A stretch of 64,000 nucleotides of DNA from Epiperipatus broadwayi (Eukaryota > Onychophora > Udeonychophora > Euonychophora > Peripatidae). The stretch is from assembly GCA_028023455.1 (NCBI GenBank), contig JAQFVV010012507.1, forward strand, positions 3,018,901 to 3,082,900, read 5' to 3'. Under the pieces are notes generated by a model, which saw nothing but the letters and a program-made list of their open reading frames with translations, did not search any database and was not told the DNA's origin. Shown here piece after piece: positions 38,110 to 48,412 of the stretch. Made by a program: the position numbers and the translations under genes. Position 1 is the first letter of the stretch; every line of letters begins with the position of its first letter.

Positions 38110-38545
38110 CCCAATTTACGTTTCTGTAAAAGTAAATAATTTTTTACTAAAATCTTACTATTTTCCTAAAATAATTTATATTTTCAGCATATTTTACCAA
38201 AATACATTATAATATGTAAATGAATGTCAGCAAACTACTCTAAATTCATCATATCTGTTTGAAAATTAAATAAAGAGTTTGGGGTGATGAAAATTGTTGA
38301 CAGGTGTCAAAATTGTTGTTAGTACTAGCTTTGTTTTCAATTTTCATTCATGTAAAAGTATACAATTTTTTACGAAAATCTTACAATTTTTCTAAAATAA
38401 CTATATTTTCAGCATATTTTATCAAAATAATTCATTATATGTATAAAAAATAATAGAAAAATCATTCTAAGACATTCATTTTTTATTTTCAAAGTCAAAA
38501 CAGAAGTTGGAGTGGTGAAAATTATTGACAGGCAGTCTCTTATGT
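38110..38545. repeat. Diverged tandem duplication, period about 225 bp
   Basis: The blocks CTGTAAAAGTA, TTTTTTACTAAAATCTTAC, TTTTCAGCATATTTTA and GGTGATGAAAATTGTTGACAGG occur in order from about 38120, and again with substitutions from about 38350. The duplication is clearly older than the 346-bp and 1.4-kb ones. Confidence 0.7.
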
Positions 38546-38959
38546 CCTACATGAGCAACAACCAATCAGCACCTAGGAAAGACTGCCTTCTTCTTTTGTT
38601 ATGGTTTCTTATGTCAAAATTATTGACTTTTTTTCTTTGTAAAATAATTCTAGATAGTGCAGCATCTTATGGTACATTTTAAGCTTTAAAATAAGCATAA
38701 AAACACTACCGTAGCTCAAAAATTGACTGTTTTTGAGTGACTTAAAGCCGTGATTGTCCTGACATGGTAATTTCTCAGAAGGGGTTAATTAAATTGACCT
38801 CACATACAGAGTGACTTAGAAAAATATCTTGGTATATTGACTTTATAGAGAGAGGACATATATTACATGTTCTGATTAACAGATAAAATTTTTTATATAT
38901 ATATATATATACATATAACAATTATAAAACTAACTATACACATTTTTATCATTTGAGAA

Positions 38960-39000
38960 AAAAGCACTGAAGAAAGTGCTTGTTATTGTACTGAAACCTT
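38960..39000 (+). ncRNA. Hammerhead-like motif, isolated
   Basis: CTGAAGA (38967-38973) matches the hammerhead CUGANGA core exactly. After one extra A comes a 5-bp stem (AGTGC / GTACT with one G-U pair) with an 8-base loop, then GAAA (38993-38996) and CCTTATC. No PLE coding sequence adjoins it, so it may be a solo element end. The extra base before the stem departs from the canonical fold. Confidence 0.35.
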
Positions 39001-39456
39001 ATCTATTTAGCTATTATATTTTTATTACAAGGAAGCCCCCAAAAATAATACTATGAATTTAGCATTTATCTGTGAGAATATTAGAATTTATATATATTGT
39101 ATCGATCGAAAATGTATGTCCATCCAGCAAGACTTAGAATATGAGCAAAAGTACCATGAATCCAATCATTCCCAAGATATAAATAGATCAGGAGCAATCA
39201 TGAATTCTAACCTCTTTGCCTATTTTTCAAATCTTTAATACTACAGACAACATCTACAGTGATACTACATAAATTCATTATTTTCTGGCCCAGTGATATA
39301 ATGTTTTACATGAGATCTCAGCTGATGGTGATGATAAAGAGATATTGAGTGAACCTGATAGATAATTTAAAAGACAAAAATAAATATATTAAAAAGATTT
39401 GAACACACTGGATTATGTTTATATGTGAATATTTATTATAACAAAAGATTAAATGC

Positions 39457-39460
<4 letters not shown>

Positions 39461-39500
<40 letters not shown>
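39461..39500. repeat. (TA)n array next to a SINE tail
   Basis: About 20 TA units lie at the 3' side (in minus-strand sense) of the SINE at 39505-39626. Confidence 0.95.
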
Positions 39501-39503
<3 letters not shown>

Positions 39504-39509
39504 AACTTC

Positions 39510-39626
39510 ATACACTTTCTTTTTTTTTTTTCTCATTTGTCATAGCATCAGTCGGGAAGCGAACCTGCTAACCTGGGACAACTGCTTATAAAGTAGCTGT
39601 CGCTGACCTCTCGACTACCGATGCTT
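39510..39626 (-). mobile_element. Small tRNA-derived SINE, copy 1
   Basis: On the minus strand a tRNA-like cloverleaf runs from GCATCGG (39626) to CCGACTGATGC (about 39547), with a 7-bp acceptor stem including one wobble pair. The A box is GTAGTCGAGAGG and the B box GGTTCGCTTCC. The loop TTTATAA would place a UAU anticodon, but the anticodon stem is imperfect and no CCA follows. Instead comes CTATGACAAATGAG and an A run. AAGTGTA flanks both sides and may be the target-site duplication. The same structure occurs at 41.2 kb. Confidence 0.72.
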
Positions 39627-39639
39627 ACACTTTTTTTTA

Positions 39640-40880
39640 TTTAAAAGTATTCAACAATCTGAAATAAATTATTTACAGATTGAGAAGTATATTTTTAAGA
39701 TTACAAAATACTATTTTAATTTGGTTGTTAGATATATTATTAAAAATCACTATTCTTGTATCATCATTCAAAAGATCATTATATAAGAGACAGTCATTTA
39801 TAAATTTAATAAGAGTATAATATTTTTCAAGCTCATGTGCTTTTTTCAATGAGTCAAAAACATCTTAACTGACTCTTAAAACAATCTGTATTTCACCTGC
39901 AATTTTAATCAAATGATTATTTTTAAGCTTATCAGTTTTGGCAACTTTTGCCTTTAAATTTCTGTCTTGATTAAGAAAGTTCTACATTGAATTTACAATA
40001 TGCCAAGCAGAATCCCACATGTTTATTTTTAACTAAACCATTTACAGTAAAAACTATTGTCAGAGATTCAATTGTGATTTATCCATTAAGTGAACCAAAG
40101 AACAGGTATATTTATATTCATAATACATTCTTTAAAAAAATTCATACATCAGTAACATTATAATCCTGGAAGGCAAAACTAGCATCTTTAATGTTCACTA
40201 GCTTCTAATTATATGTTAAATACATTATTCTAAACATGGATACATTCAAATATTTTATAATAATATTTTTGCCAAATAAAGTATTTGTGATAAGCATTTC
40301 ATATATTCTTAAAAATTTTAACAAAAGCAGACCACTTGAATTTACAGTACCATATCTATTATTTCTAATAACTTTGTATCAATGTTTCTGGTCTTACAAA
40401 CACATGTAGCACCACCAAATATTGCCACAAAGCTGTTTAGCAAAGAGTAAAGTTTTCATTTGCTGAACTCTGAATCTATCATTGGTACAGACCATTAATA
40501 TAATGTGGACATAGGTATCATTCCATAAACTATATAAAATGAGTTTCATTAAGTACAATTGTAGTAATCTTAAATTTTGATAACTCTTCACCCATTCTCC
40601 ATTCAGATGTTGATGATTTGTATCAAGAAGATGTTTCAAATTTCCTTAAATTAGAATTAAAATACTTACTACTTTCTGCTTTATCAATACTAACATTGTG
40701 TTTATAATATCTTTTCCTATCTTAATGTATAATCAGCCAAGCATTCAACCTAATCTAAAAATAGTTTGTGCAAGACAAACTGTATTAAAATCATCTTTAT
40801 GAGGATTCATTCACTTCTAAGGTAGACAAAGAGTTACTTAACTAGGGTCTTCTTAAATCTTTATCAAATCGAAATTCCTG
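39640..40880 (-). pseudogene. LINE-D: decayed RTE-like LINE endonuclease region
   Basis: On the minus strand near 40370-40268 the frame reads NNRYGTVNSSGLLLLKFL and then MLITNTLFGK. This is the familiar NSNGLLLLE.C....LVITNTLF signature just after the GDFN box of RTE-like LINE endonucleases. The preceding ~120 bp in a neighbouring frame give DSEF...KLYSLLNSFVAI, matching the APTM..s.e.kekFY..L segment. Many stops and shifts occur, and nothing of the RT was found. The limits are approximate. Confidence 0.5.
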
Positions 40881-41224
40881 TTCAAAATTCATATTACATT
40901 TGAGCAGTAAAAAAAGTAAAAAAAAAAAAATTATAAACACATCTGGGGAAAAAATTAAGTGTGGAAAAATTGTGGAATAATATGAATATAAAAAGAAAAT
41001 TTGTGAAGTGGCAACTTTTGTGGCTTTTAATAAATAAAATCTAATAAGTATTTTAAAATATATTCAGTTTGATTGCATAAGACAATTTTTTAATAAAAGT
41101 TACTAAAAATAAACGTTAAGCTACGTTATTAAATGTGAACTTATGTTAACAAATTATTGTTGATTTACAATTTCATTACAACACAATCAAAGCTATTTTT
41201 TTTTCTTTTTGGTTATTTATAAAA

Positions 41225-41335
41225 ACTTTTTTTCTCATATGTCATAGCATCGGTCGGGACGCGAACCCACACCCGTCTGCAACCAACAACTTGCTTGCAA
41301 GGCGGCTGCGATGACCTCTCGGCTAACAACGCTTG
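41225..41335 (-). mobile_element. Small tRNA-derived SINE, copy 2
   Basis: Minus-strand head GCGTTGTTAGCCGAGAGGTC (A box TTAGCCGAGAGG), a CTTGCAAG loop region, B box GGGTTCGCGTCCC, then GACCGATGCTATGACATATG and an A run. The tail CTATGACAWATGAGAAAAAAA is shared with the copy at 39.5 kb, which defines the family: a tRNA head with a tail of under 30 bp. The body differs between copies in the anticodon and variable region, so the copies are old or derive from different source genes. Confidence 0.72.
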
Positions 41336-41339
41336 ACAA

Positions 41340-44300
41340 AGAACTTTTTTTAACTGTTAAAATAAAAGATCAGTAGTTTTTTTTATTGAAGTAATACGTG
41401 AATTGTTATTTCTTCTATTTAAAAAAAGAGAAACTCCTTTGAAGAAACAATCAAAAAAATTGATAACTACAAGCGTTTTATCTAAAGCAAATGTTTCATT
41501 TTGATTCCAGCGTCTACAAACTTTAACAAAACGTGCAGATGGTTCAATATCCTGCGGCTAGACATTTTTTTTTTATTCTAGTTCTATTTCTGTTTGACTC
41601 ATCAAAATAATTTGATTTATTAAAACATCTCAGCCACAGAACGAAATGCACTTTTAAACATTTACAGCAAATATTACTCTATGAAAAGAGTTTAATACGA
41701 TTAGTGTGCTTAAGAGCATCGCAACACATTTTAAAACAAATAAGGATTTTGACTCCTAGAACCGTTTTACCAGCTAAAAATAATAGAATAAAACCTAGTG
41801 TTGGGATCTTTTCGTCTAATTGTAAGCTAAACGCCTTTAAAAAAAATGCAAAATATGTTCTCTCTAAATGATTACAAAATAATTAGTTTTCACTTCTATT
41901 AAATTTTAATTTGTTTACTTCTCATTGTTCAAATTACTAGAATATATATATATATTACGAAACAGGTTATCCAAATATGTATTTTTTTCAGGTATAGTTA
42001 TTTCAAATATAATATATTAGTGTGCAAATTTTTTATTATTTATATATATATCAAAAGAAACGTTTTCATTGATAAATGGTGTGAATATAGCTTCTTCAAC
42101 TTATATGATTTCTTGATATTACCATTTTTACAAATTTGATTTTTAAAAAAAGATATAGATTATTATGGATGTTGCTGGAATCATTGATAAAAGAAAACGA
42201 AATGTCATGTTATGTAATTGCTATTTAATTCTGTTCAAAATTTAAAAATTTGATTTTTTTTTGTTTTTGTTTTTGATAGATATGTTTTATAAAAAAAATT
42301 ATATGGATAGATATTTTTATCACACATATAAATGCAATACTATTGTTTTAAATAGAATTTTAATGCTTTTTTTAAATTGTTTTTTGATGAAAAGCATCAC
42401 ATTTAATGTCATAGATGTTATTCAAGATAGTAGCTTTGTCATATCACTATATTTATTAGAATTTTAAAAATCTTGCTGATTTGCATTGCTGTTTAAATAA
42501 ATTGTAATCTATTGTCTATGATTTCTTATAAAATAGTAAACAGTCTATAAATACAGTCAAACATTTTTAGAATATCAATGATTTCCTTGATTAACATTGT
42601 TTTGTATATAATCAGTAATCAGAATTATAATACTTAATACTGTTTATCATTTATTGTAAAATTGTAATTTCCGTATATCATTTTCAACTAGAACTTTGTA
42701 CCTACTACTAATTGATAATCCATAGCTTCTCTATATAATTCTAATGAATGTTTTCCTTTTTATTTCATTCATCCATCTCTCATAAAATATTTTTTTAGTT
42801 GATATCCGATTTGAAATGCCAATTACTTATTTCTACCATCAATTATATATATATAATGGTATATTAAATGTTGTAGAGTTTATTCCACAGTTTTTTTTAA
42901 TATAAATATGGTAACCTCAAATATTAAAAGGTGGTGGCAATTGTCCAAATAAGCCCATAAACATTCAGAAAAATGTAAGCTCATGGTTATATAGTTAATA
43001 ATTATTACCTCAAAAATTATATATAAACTAACTCTGATGCATATATGTTGCTATAAGAGGAAAAATAGCTGCATTTTTAAGACAAATGCAATAACATCAT
43101 ATTAAGAGGAGAGTTCTCATACTCTGTCATTAAACCACAATATAACTTTTAAAATTTTAGGCAGCATATTACACAGAAGGTTTAGATTACTTTTAACATG
43201 TTTTATTATACATCTTCTAAAATACATACAAATTTTATAATCATAATTATTCTTCTAAATGATCAGATCTAAAGGTATAGTTCTTTATTAAAATATCTCA
43301 GGTCATCTACGACACATAATTCTTTCTTAGAATAATTTTTATCTTAAGTATAGAAGTTTTTTTAAAATAATTTTATAAACACATTTCAGTTTACATTTGA
43401 TAATGGATAATTTTTAACCTTTTTTACTTCTTTTAACCAATCATGAATATGATCCTAGCAACAAATAATAACAATAGGACATTACCTTACCTTTAAAATG
43501 ATGTCATATTGAATCAAACAATTATTACATTTAAAAGTAGAATTAAACATGAAAACCTCTTATATTAAAATAACTATAATATCCTAGGATGACATTTGTA
43601 ATATTATCAATAGGAGAGGAATTTTGTTACTATCCAAAATATCACACCAATAGATTTGTATCATTCTTAAATTAAAACAAAATAAAGCAATCTTATAATT
43701 TTAATTCAAGAGGAATAAAGTAAAGTAATCATATGGGTTACCAAAAATAAATAAAATAGTAGATGTATGAAATGATTTTATCATTAAGATAAATAAAAGA
43801 ATCTTTGTAGATTTATCTTAATATTAGTTACAATTTTAATAAAGTGACTTTTATATCATATTTTCTTGTACTCTTGCATACTCAATGCATAAAATAAATA
43901 AATATATGTATGCTTTCATATTTCTGAAAGATGCAGAGATGATAAAATTGAGAAACAAAAATTTAAGAAGTGTGTAATATTGAAATATTATGTTTATATA
44001 AATTTTTAATTTTTTTTACCTATTCATTTATTGCTTATAAGGTTGTTAATTATTAAGATTGTCAATTGATGTCTTCTCTAATTTTATTTTATTATGTCTA
44101 ATTTTAAAGGTATTATAAAACACATTTGGTACACAAAGTATTTTCAAAGTGATTTTTTTTTAAAAAAATAGGCAATACATGATATGTTTTACATTTTATT
44201 CTGAATGCCATTTAAATTATTGTTTAATTTTATTTTATTGTGTCTAAGATTAAGTTATTATAAAATACACCAGTAGATAAAATAACAATTTGTGACTAGC

Positions 44301-45460
44301 TTTACTTTTTATTTTATTTTTTTTAAAAATAAATTTTCAGTTTGTTTCACTGTTACATTTTAGGACAAAACAATATGTAATGAAGTTCAGTATCCTGTTT
44401 TAAAAATCACAGAATAAAATTAAAATATTTAAATTTAAAAATGTATTTTATTAAATCAAAATAATATTGGTTGTCACTGTAATTAATAGGGAATATAAAT
44501 AGCTAAATGATGATTATATTTTTATTTGTGCATGTGAATATATGTATACATGTATGGTTATTATAAATACAAGATTATTGTATAAGATTTTAAAATTAAA
44601 TAATGATATTTTTTTTATTTAAAAATTAAAATTCTAAAAGATTATATTACATACACTGATCTATGTTCAGGTAACCTCAATGATTACTCAGTAAAACTAA
44701 ATAAATAAAAATGAGCTTGTCCATAATGATTCTTGATCTAATTACCTCATAAAGATATGTCAACAAACCCATGGCTTAAAGTTGAATCTCTTCTTCTTAC
44801 TTGCTCTTTTATATATAGGATGTATATTTAGCAGTTTGATCACTATAATACATTAAGTATTAGATATTTAGTTTTTTTTAAAAAAGGAAGTGATATGTCT
44901 ATATATTTAGAAATGTAAACTATTGATAACATTATAGATAACTAAAAAGAAAAGTTTGACATTTATTTCTGGGATAAAACTACAAATCTTTGAGGGTTTT
45001 TTTAAAGTAATACTGAGAAAATTTTATCATCATGAAAGCTATTGGAAAGTTTTTATGAAAGGAATTTACAACGTTTGCTTAAATTCAATCTGGATATTTA
45101 TATGCTTTATGAAAGGGTATATAATTGGGAAAAGATAAAATTGATGATTTATTAAGAATCTAAATAACAAAATTGCTAAAATGGAATGATTATTTTGTTG
45201 AATGAATGCTAAAAGTTTTAATTTAATACATTGAGTTATAATGTGTTTAAAGCCATCTAGTGGAGTGATTTAAATTATGGAATGTTACAAATGTGTTTAT
45301 TAGAAATTTATATACATATTGACACCATACAGTGCCTACACATTATTTTATACATTAATGGATAAAGTGATAGTTATTTCAAAATGAAAATCATAATAGC
45401 TGAAACATAAGATAAACTATTCACAGAAATTAATATCTGTTCACAGTCATGCTTCATATA
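41340..45460. other. AT-rich sequence without recognisable genes
   Basis: No frame has recognisable protein character and no clear repeat family was noticed. Short TA runs occur near 41943 and 42846. Confidence 0.55.
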
Positions 45461-45463
45461 TAT

Positions 45464-46417
45464 ATAATACATATTTTGCGGGTTCGTCCATGTTAAAAAT
45501 TTTAAATATTAATATTCCGACATTTTGACTTGATCACACAAGTCATCCACTGGGTGATAAAAGGTAGAAATATGGTTGTAGAGGTGCTACAGTCACTGAT
45601 TTTAATAAATGTTAAAGTTTCCACCAATAGCAAAACTGTTAAATTTAAGAATGTTTTTTTAAAAAAATCTTTCCAAATAGGAGGAAGTTTGCATGTATCA
45701 TCTCACTTATTGATACAATCTGGCCTTTTAAGTATCTCAATGGCTTCTCTAATTTTGCACTGCTAGAGATTATCACATCAGGATATGATCCTGGTACTAG
45801 AAAAATCAATTTTATGACCTGAATCTATAGTATGGAGAGAGAGTGCTGCTGATGATGAGTGTTGTTTAACTGCATTAGCATGCTCAGTTCTCCTAACACT
45901 GATGTGACGATTACTCATAGCTATGTAAGAAGGTTTACAATTTTTACATAAGATTTGGTAAACACCATGAGATTCAAGAGGGATTAAATCCTTAGGCTTG
46001 ATTATTATATTGCTGATATTTTGATGAGTAGAAAATGTGGTATCTATATTATAGTATTTTAATATACATCCAATACTGTCTGTAGTTCCTTTTACATATG
46101 GAACACAAATCCTAATAGCTAATTTATCATTTTTTGTTTCCTATTTTGTCCATTTTGGGATTGAAATAAGGCTTTTTTTATAAATTTATAATTATAACTA
46201 TTTGCTAATAAAACACTATTAATATGATTTATTTTTCTTTCAGATGTGAATTATCTGAAAGGTTAATTGCTCTATTTAAAAGAGTTTTGGCTACAGACAC
46301 TATTTGAGTTGGGTGATGATGAGAATGGGAATGTAAATATCTGTCTGTGGGTGTATTCTTTCTGTAAATCGAAAAAGATAAAGTATTTGGTGTTCTGGTG
46401 ACTAGAACATCAAGAAA
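45464..46417 (-). pseudogene. PLE-1 inverted left arm: RT end, GIY-YIG domain and 3' UTR
   Basis: Read on the minus strand from 46417 this arm repeats the right arm: the end of RT, the GVYQI-like endonuclease start (near 45975), the R and E-H residues of the GIY-YIG domain, and the 3' UTR with the stem-loop/GAAA-like motif (near 45520-45560, where GAAA reads AAAA). It has its own stops and shifts, independent of the right arm, so it has been decaying separately since it formed. Confidence 0.8.
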
Positions 46418-46429
46418 ATTGTTTGTAAT

Positions 46430-47350
46430 GTTGAATCAGCTCTTGATAAAATAGATTCTTCTTCGGCTGATTTGGCTAGAGCAGAGATTTGCAATATTTT
46501 AAAAAAAGCTAAGCTTCCTAAAAATAATATTTCAAAGAAAGAAAGACAAGCATTAAATAATATAAAATTGGACAAATCAATTGTTGTACTTTCAGCTGAT
46601 AATGCCACAGTTGTTATGGATCGTGACATTTACCATAATAAAATTTTAGATCTGCTTAATGATAAAACTTATAAACTATCAAAAAGAGATCATACTACAT
46701 ATTTGGAAAAAACAACAAAAGCTATTATTAATAAATCGCATATTGAAACAGAGATAAAAAATAAAATAATGCCTCGTGAAAAATCTTGTGTCTGTCTAAA
46801 ATTTTATGGACTTCCAAAAATTCACAAATCAGATACCCCTCTTCCTCCAATAGTAAGTGCAATAGAATCTCCAACTCATATTTTAGCTAGATATTTATCA
46901 GATTTCATTAAACCTACAATCCCATCTATTAAATCATATATTAAAAACTCTTTTGATTTTATTTCTGTTTTAAAAAGTTTAAAAATTAATGATGATGACA
47001 TTCTGGTCAGTTTTGATGTCGTGTCCTTGTTTGCAAACATTCCAATTGATGAAGCTTTAAATATAATCTCACAACGTTGCAATTTACCAGACCATATTAT
47101 TGCTTTAATTAAACATTGTCTCTTAAACACATATTTTGTATACAATGGACAGCATTACAAACAAGTTTTTGGTACTGCTATGGGCTCACTTATCTCAGGA
47201 GTCATAGCTGATTTATTCATGGAAAATATAGAAACCTGTGCTTTAGAATCATCATCATTAAAACCTCTCATTTGTCTCAGATAAATAGATGACACTTTTG
47301 TCATATAGCAACATGGAAAAAATAAATTAGATGATTTTTTTTCTTACATT
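46430..47350 (+). pseudogene. PLE-1 reverse transcriptase
   Basis: The main open piece (46442-47284) gives the PLE block order: AEICNILKKAKLPKNNISKKE, IVVLSADNATVVMDRD (the ADK.n.vV block), FYGLPKIHK, PPIVSAIESPTHILARYLS, VSFDVVSLFANIP (motif A with Asp), GTAMGSLISGVIADLFMENIE (motif B region), then R-stop-IDDTFVI. The stop TAA at 47282-47284 is exactly the Tyr codon of the YIDD catalytic box, and a TAG replaces the Trp after TFVI. These are single-base losses in an otherwise readable enzyme. A frame change near 47345 leads to the FTMETE...LPFLDVLVTR block. Confidence 0.88.
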
Positions 47351-47382
47351 TAAATAATATACATCCTCATATTAAATTTACA

Positions 47383-48150
47383 ATGGAGACAGAGTCTGAT
47401 GGAAAACTCCCTTTTCTTGATGTTCTAGTCACCAGAACACCAAATAGTTTATCTTTTTCGATTTACAGAAAGAATACACACACAGACAGATATTTACATT
47501 TCCATTCTCATCATCACCCAACTCAAATAGTGTCTGTAGCCAAAACTCTTTTAAATAGAGCAATTAACCTTTCAGATAATTCACATCTGAAAGAAGAAAA
47601 TCATATTAATAGTGTTTTATTAGCAAATAGTTATAATTATAAATTTATAAAAAAAAATCCTTATTTAAAGCCCAAAATGGTCAAATAGGAAACAAAAAGA
47701 TTATAAATCAGCTATTAGGATTTGTGTTCTATATATAAAAGAAACTACAGACAGTATTGGACATATATTAAAATGCTATAATATTGATACAGCATTTTCT
47801 GCTCATCAAAAGATCAGCAATATAATAACCAAGCCTAAGGATTCAATCCCTCTTGAATCTCATGGTGTTCACCAAATCTCATGTAAAAATTGTAAAGCTT
47901 TTTACATAGGTATGAGTAATCGTCGCATCAGTGTTAGGAGAGATGAGCATGCTAATGCAGTTAAACAACACTCATCATCATCAGTACTCTCACTCCATAC
48001 TATAGATTCAGATCATAAAATTGATTTTTCTAGTATCAAGATCATATTTAGATGTTATAATCTCTACCAGTGCAAAATTAGAGAAGCCATTGAGATACTT
48101 AAAAGGCCAGATTATATCAATAAGTGAGATGATACATGCAAACTTCCTCC
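47383..48150 (+). pseudogene. PLE-1 RT end and GIY-YIG endonuclease
   Basis: After FTMETESDGKLPFLDVLV and YRKNTHTDRYLHF comes the linker HHHPTQIVSVAKTLLNRA. In a shifted frame from about 47690 it continues into GVHQISCKNCKAFYIGMSNR, RISVRRDEHANAV and REAIEILKRPDYINK. The GIY-YIG domain has its CxxC, YIG, Arg and Glu-His residues; the GIY part reads GVH, so the first Tyr is lost. LPPIWKF near 48150 marks the end. This endonuclease type is the hallmark of canonical PLEs and makes the nick that primes reverse transcription. Confidence 0.88.
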
Positions 48151-48275
48151 TATTTGGAAATTTTTTTTTAAAAAACATTCTTAAATTTAACAGTTTTGCT
48201 ATTGGTGGAAACTTTAACATTTATTCAAATCAGTGATTGTAGTGTCTCTACAACCATCTTTCTACATTTTGTCAC

Positions 48276-48310
48276 CCAGTGGATAACTTATGTGATCAAG
48301 TCGAAATGTC
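48276..48310 (+). ncRNA. Hammerhead-like motif in PLE-1 3' UTR (degenerate)
   Basis: CAGTGGA - one base - AACTTA...CAAGTC - GAAA (48303-48306) - TGTC lies at the same place relative to the PLE end as in the 15.1-15.8 kb palindrome. The stem is weakened and the CUGANGA core is changed at two positions. This is an inactive-looking relative of the motif. Confidence 0.3.
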
Positions 48311-48412
48311 GGAATATTAATATATAAAATTTTTTAACATGGATGGACCTGCAAAGTATGTATTTTATATATGCAACTCATGAAAATCTTCATTTCAACG
48401 TATATATTCTAA

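Larger units (their letters stand above)
45464..48412 (+). mobile_element. PLE-1: Penelope-like element with ~950-bp inverted arms
   Basis: The plus-strand body (about 46420-48412) carries reverse transcriptase and GIY-YIG endonuclease, followed by a 3' UTR. The left part (45464-46417) is the last ~950 bp of the same element in reverse orientation, joined directly to the N-terminal RT region. Left and right arms match from the LPFLDVLVTRTPN region through the endonuclease to the tail, with a few percent difference. PLEs are known for such inverted partial copies. The palindrome at 15.1-15.8 kb is a second insertion of this family. Confidence 0.9.

Noticed and set aside
46402-46629. 75-codon minus-strand frame at the PLE-1 inversion joint
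   Set aside because: It runs antisense to the RT N-terminal region and has no independent protein character.
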